Source: an uncultured Gammaproteobacteria bacterium
GTDB taxonomy: Bacteria; Pseudomonadota; Gammaproteobacteria; Steroidobacterales; Foliamicaceae
Reading direction: 5' to 3'
NCBI GenBank assembly: GCA_951828235.1
Contig: OX639965.1
Span: forward strand, 1,604,212-1,668,211
DNA length: 64,000 bases
How positions within the stretch are numbered: position 1 is the first letter of the stretch; every line of letters begins with the position of its first letter. Of this stretch, positions 1 through 9,094 are shown in pieces. A model generated the notes under the pieces. That model saw only the letters and a list, made by a program, of their open reading frames with translations, did not search any database and was not told where the DNA came from. A program made the translations under genes and the position numbers.

Positions 1-1
1 C

Positions 2-3000
2 GTCACGGTCGACAACGTAAACGAGGCCCCGAGTGCGCCTGAGCTTCGCGGACTTCCGCAGTCGGTGGACGAGAACGACGAAGGCGCCGTTATTGCTTCG
101 CTGGAGACCGGTTCGGATCCCGAGGGTGACGCGGTCAGCTTCAGCGTCGATGACGACCGCTTTGAAGTGATCGCGGGCGGCGTCCTCAAGTTGAAGGACG
201 ACGCGTCGCTCAACTACGAAGAGGAAGGCGGTTCCGTGGATATTGTGGTTACGGCCATGGACCCGAGCGGTCTCATATCCGAGCCGACCATCGTGACGGT
301 GGAGATCGGGGACGTGAACGAAGCGCCCTCGATCATGGCGGCTGACGCCGACGTGGACGAGAACGCGGCCGGCGCCGTGCTGAGTGCGATTACGCTGAGC
401 GACCCGGATGCGGGCGACACGCACACCGTGCGGATCAGCGACTTCCGCTTCACGACCGTTACCGACGAGAGCGGCGGAATGTGGATTGCGCTCAAGGAAG
501 GCGAGAGCCTTGACTTCGAGGACGAAGGGTCCGTAGCGCTCACCTTGACCGTCACCGACGCCGGTGACCTGTCGGGCACCGTGGACGTGACCATTACGGT
601 CAACGACGTCAACGAGGCCCCCACGATTGAGGCCGCTTCCGGCGCCGTGGACGAGAACGCGGCCGGTGCGGCCGTGGGCGCAGTCACGGTTTCCGACCCG
701 GACGACGGCGACACCCACACCTACGAGGTGAGCGACGACCGCTTTGAAGTGGCCGACGGCATGCTCAAGCTGAAAGACGGCGTGAGTCTGGACCATGAGA
801 CGGACGAATCCGTCGTGGTTACCGTGACCGTCGAGGACCGCGGCGAGCTTTCGGCTTCCATGGATGTAACCGTTGGGGTCAATGACCTGAACGAGGCCCC
901 CACGATTGAGGCGGCGGACGGTTCCGTGGACGAGAACGCGGCCGGTGCGGCCGTGGGCGCGGTCACGGCTTCCGACGTGGACGACGGCGACACCCACACC
1001 TACGAGGTGAGCGACGACCGCTTTGAAGTGGCCGACGGCATGCTCAAGCTGAAAGACGGCGTGAGTCTGGACCATGAGACGGCAGAGTCCGTCATGGTTA
1101 CCGTGACCGTCAGGGACATCGGCGATCTTTCGGCTTCCATGAATGTAACCGTTGGGGTCAACGACCTGAACGAGCAACCGACCATTTCGGTGGCGGACAG
1201 CACCACGCCGGACGGCATGACGGCTTCTTCGACCGTCGCCGAGAACCATTCGGGCGCGCCATTGGGTGAGATCACCTTCAGCGATCCCGACATGGGCCAG
1301 ACGCACACGCTTTCGGTGAACGATCCCCGCTTTGAGACCGAGCAGGACGCCAACGGCGGCTGGTGGCTGAAGCTGGAGGACACCGAGAGCCTGGACTACG
1401 AAACGGAGCAAGAGGTTACGGTCAGGGTTACCGTTACCGACGACGGTGATCCGGAGATGTCCGCGTACGTTGATGTCAAGATTAATGTCACGGACGGCAA
1501 CGAAGCGCCGACCGCGCCGACGGTCCGCAACGCGGATTCCCTGAGCGTCGACGAGAACGAAGAGGGCGCGACGATCAGCACCCTGGGCGACAGCACCGAT
1601 CCGGAAGGCAACACGATTTCCTACACGGTGCATGACGACCGCTTCGAGATTACGGACACGTTGGTGCTCAAGCTCATGGACGGCGTGAGTCTCGACCATG
1701 AGGCGGAAGAAGACGGCTCGGTCACGATCATGTTGACTGCCTCGGACGATCAGACGCCGGCTGGAACTTCTCAGGCGACGATGGTTACGATTGCGATCAA
1801 CGACCTGAACGAGCCGCCGACCGTCAATGGGGAGCTTCCCGACGTCACGGACGGCGCGGCCGGCGAAGCCCTTGGTGTTGAACCGATCCACCTGGAGGAC
1901 CTCTTCAGCGATCAGGACGATACCGACTCGCTGTTCACCTACAAGTTGGACGGCGGGCCGGAAGGCTGGAACATGCAGCTCACGACGGAAACCGTTACCT
2001 ACACGGCTACGGCTCCGACCGTCAACGACGTGGAGTATGAGTACACGCCTCCCATGGAAGAAGAGGAAGGCGACGGCATGGACGACGGCACGAACGGCAA
2101 CGGCATGGAAGAGGAAGAGGAACCCATGCCCACCGACATCGGCGCCATCTCCTTCACCGACCCGGACACGGGCGCGGCAATGGGTCGCGGCGACGAGCAC
2201 ACCTTCTCGGTCGACGACGACCGCTTCCAGATCACCGAAGCCGGCGTGCTTCAGCTCAAGGCCGGCCTGGTGCTTGAGGAAGACACCGAGGTCATGATCC
2301 AGGTAATGGACCGCTACGGCCTGTCCGGCACCGCCACGATCACCATCACGATCGCCACGGAAGAAGAGGAAGGCGAGAATGGCATGGACAACGGCATGGA
2401 CGAGGAAGAGGCGCCGGATCCGGAGACCAAGGACGTCACCTTCATTACCGGCACCATCACCGGAACGCCTCCAGCAGGCGCGTTCGGCGAATGGACCATT
2501 GCGGTTGTAGCCACCGATGACGGCGGCGAATCCGCGCGGGCCGAGTTCGACATCGTCGTCGACGACGGCAACGACGTTCCCACCGCCATCAACCTGACCA
2601 ACAGCGACGGCTCGGCCAACCTGCTCTACCAGGTGGAAGTCAACGAGAACGACGAATCGGGCGCGTCCGTGGGCACCCTGACGGTGGACGACATCGACAG
2701 TGTCTACCATCCGTACGGACAGCACGCGTGGGAGGTCGACAACGACAAGTTCGAGATCGTCAACGGCGTGCTGAAGCTCAAAGCCGGCGAATCGCTGGAC
2801 CACGAGACAACCCCCTCGACCACCATCACGGTCACCGTAACCGACGACAACGGCGACGGCCTGTCCATCTCCCAGGAAATCGTCGTGACGGTCAACAACC
2901 GGAACGACGCGCCCGAGGCCATCGACGCGATCGGTAGCTGGTGGGTGGTCGTGCCTGAGGACCTGAGCGCCGACGATGCGACCAAGGGCCAGTGGTTGAG

Positions 3001-6000
3001 CTTCTCGCTGGAGACCACAGGTCCCAATGCGGCCTTCACGGACGAAGACGTGACGAATGCCGACGGTGACAAGCTCACCTACAGCATCGCCAGCGGACCT
3101 TCCTGGCTGGAGATCGACCCGGCAACGGGAGCGTTCACCAACAAGGCGGAAACCAAGGCCGCGCCCGGCCGGTACTCCGTAACGGTGCGCGCCACCGACG
3201 AGGGCCAGAACCGCGACGAGGAAGACTCGGACGGCATGCCGACCAACACGGACGGCGCGTACGCCGAAGTCACCTTCGAGATCATCGTGGCCGAGTCCGA
3301 CGAGAACAACGAGGACAACGACGAGCCCGAAGTCACGGTGGAGATACTGAACAACGGCGACTACAACGAAGGCTCCGGCAAGGTGGCCGTGGCCTATGTG
3401 ACGGTCGTCGACAACGACTTCGCCCTGGCGCCGCATCCCTATGGCCAACTCGCAAACGACGGCAAGCCGATGCTTGTCAATGCCGACACCAACAATGACG
3501 GCACCTACGACGAAACCACCGGGTTCGCGGATCAGTTCGAACTGTCCGAGACGTACACGCAGGACGGCAATGCCCGCACCTGGACCGTCTATGTCAAGGA
3601 AGGCAACACCTTCGATCACGAGACGGAAGACGACATCGAGATAGCGGTGCTGGCCTGGAACGACCTGGACGGCAACGGCATGTATGACGCCGGCGAAGGC
3701 GATGCCGAAGACATCAACATCGATGTCGAGGACGTCAACGAAGCGCCCGTGTTTGCACTGGGCACTCCGACCAACACGGCTGCCGACAACAGCGCGACGC
3801 TGGAAGCACGTGCCATGGTGGCGATGACGATGACGGCGCCGGCAGTACCGGCGGGAATCGACATCGTCCAGCAGCAGCAGGAAGATAACAAGACGACGAT
3901 CTACCTGAACCTGATGGAGCTGTGGAGCGATCCGGACGATGGCGACGACACGGACGATCTGACCTTCACGGTTTCCACGTCCACCCCGTGGATCCAGGTG
4001 GTCGACTTCGGCCAGTGGGAAGACGTACAGAAGGGCCTCGACCGCGAGACCGATGACACCGCCGATGGCGACCCGACCAACGACGACGACCCGACCTGGC
4101 AGGGGACTGCCCCGACCGACGACGAGGCCTGGGTAGCGATCATCGAGATCGACCGCATGACCAACAACGGTCAGACGGACGACGGCCTGGTCACGCTCAC
4201 GGCCACCGACGAAGGCGGCGAGAGCGCCACGGCGACGATCGTTGTGGACATCACCGACGAGAACGTCACCATCCCGCTGACTGTCGATACGAACAATGAT
4301 GACACTCCGGATGACACGGGAGCGGTTCGTATCAACGGCGTGCTCCGCGAGGGCAACGGCCTGACGATGTCCTTCAACCACAGGCTGGATCCCGACTACG
4401 CCCAAGGCGGGGAGCCGGTCACGGTGGAGTACACCTGGGAGTTCCTGGACTCGAACGGAGACGTGGACGCCGGCCTGACGCAGACCAGCTACGGTTCCCC
4501 GGAACCGGTGATGCTTACGCAGGACCATGTGGGCATGCAGGTCCGCGCCACCGTGACGTACTACGATACGGACCCGGCAAGTGGTGGCGACATCGCTGCC
4601 GGCGTGACCGGCGGCACCACCACCCGCATGGGCACCGTTGAAAACGTGCCGGACGCGGGCACGGCGCACATCGTCCTGACCACCAGCGGCACCAATATTG
4701 TCGCCGAGGTCAATCTCACGGACGAGGACGGCATCGATACGGACGATTCAGACGATGCTGATCCGCCCGTCGGCGACGATGTGGGCACTGCGCCGGTCTA
4801 CACCTGGGAGTCGTCCGTCAACGGCGTCGGCGGCTGGTCCGCGGTGGCCGGCGATGACGATACCAGCGACACGATGGTGGACCTGGGCGCGGACGGCGGC
4901 GGAGGCCATTACTTCCGCCTGGTGATCACCTACCAGGACAACGGTGGCGTCAACGAGCGCAACGTGAGCCAGACCATCAAGGTGGGCGAGCTCGAAGCTC
5001 CCACGACGGCGCCGACCATTACCGGCTCTCTGGCCGCGGGCGGCACGCTGGTCGTGGACTCGGGCGGCGGCTCGGTGCAGTGGCAGACGATGACACCTGG
5101 CGGCTGGGTCAATATCCCCGGCGCCACCGGTGATCTGACGCTGACCAATGCGCATGCCGGCTCGACTTTGCGGGCCCTGGTGACCTACCGGGATGGCAAC
5201 GGCGTCACGGCAATCGTGGCTGCTAGCCACCTGGCCGCTGTCGTCGGGGACACCGACAACACGACGCTGGAGATCGCAGCTCTCGCCAATAACGACCCGG
5301 TGAGCCTGGGTAACTACGAGATCGAGGCGACGATCATGAAGCAGGGCGCCAATGACCCGGCAGTGATCACGGTGGTCGAGGCAACGGTCGATGTGGCCAG
5401 CCTCTTCCAGGATGCCGACGGCGACACGCTGGAGTATGACAGCAGCGAGACCGAAGGTCTGGACAACGGCAACTACATCCGCTTCGACCCGACGACCGGC
5501 AAGCTGCTCTACATCACCGACAACCAGAACGGCCAGGGCAACAGCTCGGGCAACGGCTCGGACGGTGGCGGAAACGTGTTTGCGATCGCTGTCACGGCCG
5601 AGGACCCCAGCGGCGGGGAAGCAAGGTCGGCCGTCGGAATCCGGCTGAACGCGCCGCCCACGGAGATCACGGGCACCGCCACGGCCACGATCGGCGAGAC
5701 GGAAAGTTCGGCCGCTAACGCCACCTTTGTCGATGACCTGAACGTGCAGGACCACAACAGTCCGACGCACGCCTTCGGTCAGTACGACTGGGAGGTGAAC
5801 GATGATCGGTTCACGATCACGGCGAAGGACGACGACAGCAGTCAGGCTGTCCTGGGTCTGAAGGCGGATCAGCCGTTCTTGACGGATGGCACTGAAGACG
5901 GCACGGTCGAGGTCAAGGTCACCGCCACGGAGAAGGCAAGCGGCGAGAGTGTGGACTTCACCGTCACGGTCACGGTCACCAACGATTCGGCCCTCGACCC

Positions 6001-6214
6001 GACCACTCCGGCCACTCCGGACCCGGTGCCCGGCCTGAAGGACGACGAGACCTCTGATGGAACGGACAATGACGAGGTCGATGACGACACCACCGGCAGT
6101 GAGGACACCGACCAGGACGGCGGACTGCCGCCACCTCCGGACCCGGGCATGATGTTCGAAGACGATCTGCTGGATGAATTCATTCTCGCAATCGACGACA
6201 TCGACATCGCCTAA
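2..6214 (+). CDS. Giant cadherin-repeat surface protein, 5' end outside window
   Basis: The frame is open from base 2, so the start lies upstream; the apparent GTG at 65 is internal. About 2,070 residues are visible. They form tandem domains of roughly 90-110 residues, each ending in a cadherin-type calcium linker such as NDVNEAP or NDLNEAP and containing a DDRFEV...LKLKDG...LDHE core. The protein is very acidic and has no cysteine-rich or RTX GGxGxD blocks. Two acidic Glu/Met/Gly low-complexity inserts lie at about bases 2050-2130 and 2355-2425. The C-terminus is a Pro-rich stretch followed by a hydrophobic/acidic tail (ILAIDDIDIA), compatible with an uncleaved type I secretion signal. Known for the family: such proteins are calcium-stiffened adhesins exported by T1SS. 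Inference: the T1SS genes at 9956-14555 export it. The specific ligand cannot be told. Confidence 0.9.
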   Translation, partial: VTVDNVNEAPSAPELRGLPQSVDENDEGAVIASLETGSDPEGDAVSFSVDDDRFEVIAGGVLKLKDDASLNYEEEGGSVDIVVTAMDPSGLISEPTIVTVEIGDVNEAPSIMAADADVDENAAGAVLSAITLSDPDAGDTHTVRISDFRFTTVTDESGGMWIALKEGESLDFEDEGSVALTLTVTDAGDLSGTVDVTITVNDVNEAPTIEAASGAVDENAAGAAVGAVTVSDPDDGDTHTYEVSDDRFEVADGMLKLKDGVSLDHETDESVVVTVTVEDRGELSASMDVTVGVNDLNEAPTIEAADGSVDENAAGAAVGAVTASDVDDGDTHTYEVSDDRFEVADGMLKLKDGVSLDHETAESVMVTVTVRDIGDLSASMNVTVGVNDLNEQPTISVADSTTPDGMTASSTVAENHSGAPLGEITFSDPDMGQTHTLSVNDPRFETEQDANGGWWLKLEDTESLDYETEQEVTVRVTVTDDGDPEMSAYVDVKINVTDGNEAPTAPTVRNADSLSVDENEEGATISTLGDSTDPEGNTISYTVHDDRFEITDTLVLKLMDGVSLDHEAEEDGSVTIMLTASDDQTPAGTSQATMVTIAINDLNEPPTVNGELPDVTDGAAGEALGVEPIHLEDLFSDQDDTDSLFTYKLDGGPEGWNMQLTTETVTYTATAPTVNDVEYEYTPPMEEEEGDGMDDGTNGNGMEEEEEPMPTDIGAISFTDPDTGAAMGRGDEHTFSVDDDRFQITEAGVLQLKAGLVLEEDTEVMIQVMDRYGLSGTATITITIATEEEEGENGMDNGMDEEEAPDPETKDVTFITGTITGTPPAGAFGEWTIAVVATDDGGESARAEFDIVVDDGNDVPTAINLTNSDGSANLLYQVEVNENDESGASVGTLTVDDIDSVYHPYGQHAWEVDNDKFEIVNGVLKLKAGESLDHETTPSTTITVTVTDDNGDGLSISQEIVVTVNNRNDAPEAIDAIGSWWVVVPEDLSADDATKGQWLSFSLETTGPNAAFTDEDVTNADGDKLTYSIASGPSWLEIDPATGAFTNKAETKAAPGRYSVTVRATDEGQNRDEEDSDGMPTNTDGAYAEVTFEIIVAESDENNEDNDEPEVTVEILNNGDYNEGSGKVAVAYVTVVDNDFALAPHPYGQLANDGKPMLVNADTNNDGTYDETTGFADQFELSETYTQDGNARTWTVYVKEGNTFDHETEDDIEIAVLAWNDLDGNGMYDAGEGDAEDINIDVEDVNEAPVFALGTPTNTAADNSATLEARAMVAMTMTAPAVPAGIDIVQQQQEDNKTTIYLNLMELWSDPDDGDDTDDLTFTVSTSTPWIQVVDFGQWEDVQKGLDRETDDTADGDPTNDDDPTWQGTAPTDDEAWVAIIEIDRMTNNGQTDDGLVTLTATDEGGESATATIVVDITDENVTIPLTVDTNNDDTPDDTGAVRINGVLREGNGLTMSFNHRLDPDYAQGGEPVTVEYTWEFLDSNGDVDAGLTQTSYGSPEPVMLTQDHVGMQVRATVTYYDTDPASGGDIAAGVTGGTTTRMGTVENVPDAGTAHIVLTTSGTNIVAEVNLTDEDGIDTDDSDDADPPVGDDVGTAPVYTWESSVNGVGGWSAVAGDDDTSDTMVDLGADGGGGHYFRLVITYQDNGGVNERNVSQTIKVGELEAPTTAPTITGSLAAGGTLVVDSGGGSVQWQTMTPGGWVNIPGATGDLTLTNAHAGSTLRALVTYRDGNGVTAIVAASHLAAVVGDTDNTTLEIAALANNDPVSLGNYEIEATIMKQGANDPAVITVVEATVDVASLFQDADGDTLEYDSSETEGLDNGNYIRFDPTTGKLLYITDNQNGQGNSSGNGSDGGGNVFAIAVTAEDPSGGEARSAVGIRLNAPPTEITGTATATIGETESSAANATFVDDLNVQDHNSPTHAFGQYDWEVNDDRFTITAKDDDSSQAVLGLKADQPFLTDGTEDGTVEVKVTATEKASGESVDFTVTVTVTNDSALDPTTPATPDPVPGLKDDETSDGTDNDEVDDDTTGSEDTDQDGGLPPPPDPGMMFEDDLLDEFILAIDDIDIA
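622..1179 (+). repeat. Two near-identical 279-bp tandem repeat units inside the adhesin
   Basis: Units 622-900 and 901-1179 each encode one 93-residue cadherin-like domain. They differ at few positions, while the neighbouring domains are much more diverged. The period is exact (cacgattga at 622 and 901, accatt at 1181). This indicates a recent unit duplication or gene conversion. Confidence 0.85.
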
Positions 6215-6237
6215 ACCAACAGCAACTCACGTTGCAA

Positions 6238-6269
6238 AGCGGCGGGCTATATGCCCGCCGCTTTTTTTT
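6238..6269 (+). terminator. Rho-independent terminator of the adhesin gene
   Basis: A perfect 10-bp GC-rich stem (AGCGGCGGGC / GCCCGCCGCT) with a TATAT loop is followed by eight T residues, 24 bases after the adhesin stop codon. Confidence 0.95.
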
Positions 6270-6325
6270 GGGAGGAGCGAGGGCTTCCAGCCCTCGACGA
6301 GGATAGGGTGTCCTCGTTCCCAGCC
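6270..6325. repeat. Diverged copy of the GAGGGC palindromic repeat
   Basis: It contains GAGCGAGGGCTTCCAGCCCT and a downstream CCTCGTTCCC, resembling the GC-rich palindromes at 24716, 34605 and 39301. It lies directly behind the terminator. Confidence 0.5.
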
Positions 6326-6342
6326 CCACCCAAGAAGCGCAG

Positions 6343-6609
6343 GTGGGTCAACCCGAAAATGGGGGTCATGCAATCCCGATAAGTCTCGAAGGTACGGATC
6401 TGTCATTCGACGGGACGGTTTCCAGTGGGGACCTCGACGGCGATGGCCGCCCAAAACTGATCCTCGGGACTCATGCCCCCGACGATTTGGCTTCCCGTTC
6501 CGCATACATAATCTCAACGGCGCAGCTGGCCGACGCCGACCTTCGCGATGGCGCTCCGGATCGCTCCATCACCCTGAATTCGATCACCAGATACCTCGCC
6601 TCGGATTAA
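6343..6609 (+). pseudogene. FG-GAP / integrin-alpha-like repeat remnant
   Basis: The 88-codon ORF contains one FG-GAP-like blade: SGDLDGDGRPKLILGTHAP followed by SAYIISTAQLADADLRDG. The DLDGDGR segment is the usual calcium-binding loop of secreted FG-GAP proteins. There is no signal peptide, no second complete blade and no convincing RBS, so this looks like the 3' end of a destroyed extracellular gene rather than a functional small protein. A GTG at 6343 opens the ORF but is probably not a true start. Confidence 0.55.
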
Positions 6610-6702
6610 TCCTTCCTGGCAAAGAGTGCTTTCAGCCCGATGTTCATCCATTTGACAGCTCCGGCCGGCATGGCCTGCATAAGGTGGGCCTTGCCCTCTG
6701 AC

Positions 6703-6896
6703 GGAAATGCTCACGCTCGACTACGAATTTCCGCTTGACGCGGCGCGCGTGCGCAAGTTATAACCGGCTGCGGGAGGATCGGCCGGCCTCGCCGGTCCAG
6801 GGAATTCACAAGGAGTGCGAATATGGCGCAAGCATCATTCGACGCGGTCTCGGCGACCCGGCGCCTCAAGGATGCAGGGTTCGGGGCCGAGCAGGC
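6703..6896 (+). repeat. 194-bp duplication, copy 1 (promoter + 5' coding segment)
   Basis: It matches 8175-8368 over 194 bases without indels. The segment carries a promoter, the AAGGAG ribosome-binding site, the start codon and the first 24 codons of a coiled-coil gene. The copy ends abruptly after the codons for FGAEQA. Confidence 0.85.
6735..6763 (+). promoter_or_regulatory. Sigma70-type promoter of coiled-coil cassette copy 1
   Basis: TTGACG (-35), a 17-bp spacer, then TTATAA (-10). The same arrangement is duplicated at 8207-8235. Confidence 0.65.
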
Positions 6897-6992
6897 CCTC
6901 AGCCGCCTGCCCGGAGGAGCAAGCAGAAGCCATGGTGAAACCTGGTCAGCCGGGCCCCGCTGAACGCTCAGATCGCCGGAGGTCTCGAGCAG
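6823..6992 (+). pseudogene. Truncated, frame-shifted coiled-coil gene (N-terminal part)
   Basis: Starting at ATG 6823 with AAGGAG upstream, the first 24 residues (MAQASFDAVSATRRLKDAGF...) match the intact gene at 8295. The frame then changes: a second frame reads EEQAEAMVK (about 6902-6930), and a third reads NLVSRAPLNAQIAGGLEQV and continues into the FGE-like ORF at 6993. The translated frame from 6823 stops at 6961. Two frame changes in about 80 bases mark this as a decayed paralog whose C-terminal half survives only as the N-terminus of the next ORF. Confidence 0.7.
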
Positions 6993-8114
6993 GTGCAGTT
7001 GCACCTCGAGTCCATTGAGGCCGTCCTGGGCGCCGAGACCAAAGCTGCCCTGAAAGACTTGCGGTCGGAAATGTTCCGCATGATCTGGCTTCAAGGCGGC
7101 GCGCTGGCCACGCTCATCCTCGGCCTGGCGGTTTCTCCCGTCCAGCCGCAGCCGGACGGCGAAGAACCGCCCGGATACTGGACCACGTATGCCGACGAGC
7201 TCCGGTCCGGGGGAGAAGGGCCGCTGATGGTGGGAATCGATCCCGGTACTTTCCGCATGGGTTGCGTCTCCGGATTCCGCTGTGCCGACAATGAACCGGT
7301 GAGGGAAATGACCATCGCCCAACCCTTTGACCTGTCCGTGCACGAAGTGACCGTGGCGGATTTTCGGAGGTTCGTGGAAGCGACGGGCCATGTGACCGAC
7401 GCGGAGCATGCCACTCGCAAGTGGCCCGCAGGCAAACCGTTCAGTCGCATGGCGGCGCTTACGATTCCGAGAGCAAAGCGCGATTGCATCGGGTTCTCCG
7501 CCGAGCACTTGCGGGCCACGAGAAATGGAATCATCGTGCGGCGCATGAGCGCGGTGCTCTGGACCTGGAAGCAGCCGGGGTTCGAGTCGAGCGATCGCCA
7601 TCCGGTGGTATGTGTTTCGTGGTCGGACGCCAGGGAATACGTCAACTGGCTTGCGGAGGAGACGGGGGAGCCGTACCGCTTGCCGAGCGAGGCGGAGTGG
7701 GAGTTCGCTGCGAGGGCCGGCCCCCTGGCGCACGACGACTATGACAATCCCTCGGCGTGGTGTGACTGGAAGAAAGACCGGGAACACTTTCGCAGGACGG
7801 GCGTGCAAAGCAAACAATGCATGCCGCTGCCCGGGCCGACACCCGTGGGCAGCCACGGACCGAACGCTTTCGGCCTGTATGACATCGGAACCAATGTGAC
7901 CGAGTGGACGGAAGACTGCTGGAGCAGGAGCCTTCGTGACCTGCCGGGCGACGGCTCAGCCCGTAAGGCCGGCAATTGCTCGAAGCGAACCGGGCGCGAT
8001 AACCGTTACATACTCCAGGCCCCGCCGCACGAATCGCGGGCGGGCCACACCTTGCGCAGATCCATCAACTGGTCGGGCATACGCGTCGCGAAGACGCCGG
8101 ACTATACGTATTAG
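6993..8114 (+). CDS. Membrane-anchored formylglycine-generating-enzyme (SUMF1/FGE)-like protein
   Basis: 373 codons from GTG 6993; ATG 7071 is an alternative start just before the membrane segment. Residues 1-26 look like the end of a coiled coil, and residues about 30-46 (IWLQGGALATLILGLAV) form a transmembrane helix that resembles the C-terminal anchors of the coiled-coil paralogs. From about residue 80 the FGE-sulfatase/C-type-lectin fold follows: GTFRMGC, HEVTVADFRRFVEATG, LPSEAEWEFAARAG and FGLYDIGTNVTEW. The usual RGGSW...GFR C-terminal signature is degenerate (only SGIRVAKT remains), and the paired catalytic cysteines of true FGE are not seen. It may be a non-enzymatic SUMF-domain protein or an accidental fusion. 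It lies in a debris region, so functionality is uncertain. Confidence 0.65.
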   Translation: MQLHLESIEAVLGAETKAALKDLRSEMFRMIWLQGGALATLILGLAVSPVQPQPDGEEPPGYWTTYADELRSGGEGPLMVGIDPGTFRMGCVSGFRCADNEPVREMTIAQPFDLSVHEVTVADFRRFVEATGHVTDAEHATRKWPAGKPFSRMAALTIPRAKRDCIGFSAEHLRATRNGIIVRRMSAVLWTWKQPGFESSDRHPVVCVSWSDAREYVNWLAEETGEPYRLPSEAEWEFAARAGPLAHDDYDNPSAWCDWKKDREHFRRTGVQSKQCMPLPGPTPVGSHGPNAFGLYDIGTNVTEWTEDCWSRSLRDLPGDGSARKAGNCSKRTGRDNRYILQAPPHESRAGHTLRRSINWSGIRVAKTPDYTY

Positions 8115-8174
8115 TCCCCCCTGCGGGCAGAATGTTGTTTGACAGCAACCACCAGACCATGAGCAGACCACCGG

Positions 8175-8368
8175 GGAAATGTTTTCGCTCGACTGCGAAT
8201 TTCCGCTTGACTCGGTGCGGGGGCGCGAGTTATAAACGGCTGCGAAAGGACCGGCCCGCCTCGCCGGTCCAGGGAATTCACAAGGAGTGCGAATATGGCG
8301 CAAGCATCATTCGACGCGGTCTCGGCGACCCGGCGCCTCAAGGATGCAGGGTTCGGGGCCGAGCAGGC
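8175..8368 (+). repeat. 194-bp duplication, copy 2
   Basis: Partner of 6703-6896, with the same length and the same promoter/RBS/start layout. Here the coding sequence continues intact. Confidence 0.85.
8207..8235 (+). promoter_or_regulatory. Sigma70-type promoter of intact coiled-coil gene
   Basis: TTGACT, a 17-bp spacer, then TTATAA. It ends 59 bases before the start codon at 8295. Confidence 0.7.
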
Positions 8369-8747
8369 GGAGGCGGTAGTGCAGACCGTGACCCAGGCCA
8401 ACAGTCTCACCGTCCAGATGGTTCAGGACCTGGCCGATCTCAAGGCCCACGTCACCGAGAACATGGTCACCAAAGCCTACCTGGCCAAAACCCTGAGCCA
8501 GTACGACCTCAAGAACATGGCGACGAAGTCCGACCTCAAGGACATGGTTTCCCGCATCCAGTTTGAAGAGACTGTTGCCAGGCTCGCCACGAAGGACGAC
8601 ATTCGCGACATGGCCACCAAGCGCGATATTCGCGGCCTGGTAACGGAGGCGCAATTCGAGAGAGAGTTCGCGCGGCTCTACCGGAACCTTCTTGTCGGCA
8701 GCCTGGCTTGGGCCAGTCTGGTCATTGCCATAATCAAGTTCCTTTAG
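8295..8747 (+). CDS. Membrane-anchored coiled-coil protein (DUF1640/CCDC90-like)
   Basis: 150 residues from ATG 8295, with AAGGAG seven bases upstream. An N-terminal helical module (TRRLKDAGFGAEQAEAVV) is followed by a long coiled coil with repeated K-S/D-D-L/I-K/R-D-M blocks (MATKSDLKDM, LATKDDIRDM, MATKRDIRGL), and ends in a single transmembrane helix (LLVGSLAWASLVIAIIKFL). This order matches bacterial DUF1640 / mitochondrial CCDC90-MCUR1-like proteins; the assignment is by architecture and not by alignment. Related genes lie at 18255-18794 and 29363-29791, and a broken one at 6823. The family's function in bacteria is not established. The gene stands alone with its own promoter among decayed genes. 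Confidence 0.8.
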   Translation: MAQASFDAVSATRRLKDAGFGAEQAEAVVQTVTQANSLTVQMVQDLADLKAHVTENMVTKAYLAKTLSQYDLKNMATKSDLKDMVSRIQFEETVARLATKDDIRDMATKRDIRGLVTEAQFEREFARLYRNLLVGSLAWASLVIAIIKFL

Positions 8748-8788
8748 TCCACACCCCGGGAGGCCCCCGATACGGCGGGCGGGACGAT

Positions 8789-9094
8789 TCAGTCGGGAGA
8801 AATCCTCGGAATGACCTTTCGCCCGTGCTTTCGATAGAACCCAAAATCGCTGTCCAGCGTCAGTACCACGCCGTCCTCATACAGTTCCGCCATCCGCACG
8901 AGACAGCCGTCGGCCAGCGACATGGGCGCGTTCCGGTCCTTCTGGAGCAGGCTTGAAACGCCTGTCGTTTCATCGTCAAGGTGAAATGACAAATCCAGAA
9001 CGCTTCGCTCCACCAGGTCCAGCACGGCGCCCTGTGCGCCGGGAAACGAAACGGGCATTAGCTGCTGGATCGAGGTCTCCAACCGGCGGGGATG
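8789..9094 (-). pseudogene. PIN-domain (VapC-like) toxin remnant, N-terminus missing
   Basis: The frame (stop at 8789) reads the C-terminal two thirds of a PIN nuclease: SLADGCLVRMAELYEDG followed by VVLTLDSDFGFYRKHG, which carry the third and fourth acidic residues of the fold. The first part, with the initial catalytic Asp, is absent. In this frame a TAG lies at 9095-9097, exactly where the oppositely oriented MORN remnant begins. Only TTG or GTG could serve as a start. No adjacent antitoxin gene is seen. Probably a dead VapC-family gene. Confidence 0.65.

Larger units (their letters stand above)
6215..6992. other. Gene-poor debris region after the adhesin
   Basis: Apart from the terminator, this stretch holds a diverged GC-rich palindromic repeat (about 6270-6325), an FG-GAP remnant (6343-6609), a short unassigned gap (6610-6702) and the first copy of a 194-bp duplicated promoter/coding segment (6703-6896). 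No intact gene was recognised here. Confidence 0.6.

Noticed and set aside
4748..5770. 340-codon open frame on the minus strand inside the adhesin gene
   Set aside because: Antisense shadow produced by GC-rich, acidic repeat coding; no RBS and no recognisable domain.
6000..6214. RTX nonapeptide repeats at the adhesin C-terminus
   Set aside because: Gly/Asp-rich segments exist, but no GGxGxDxxx series; the domains are cadherin-like.
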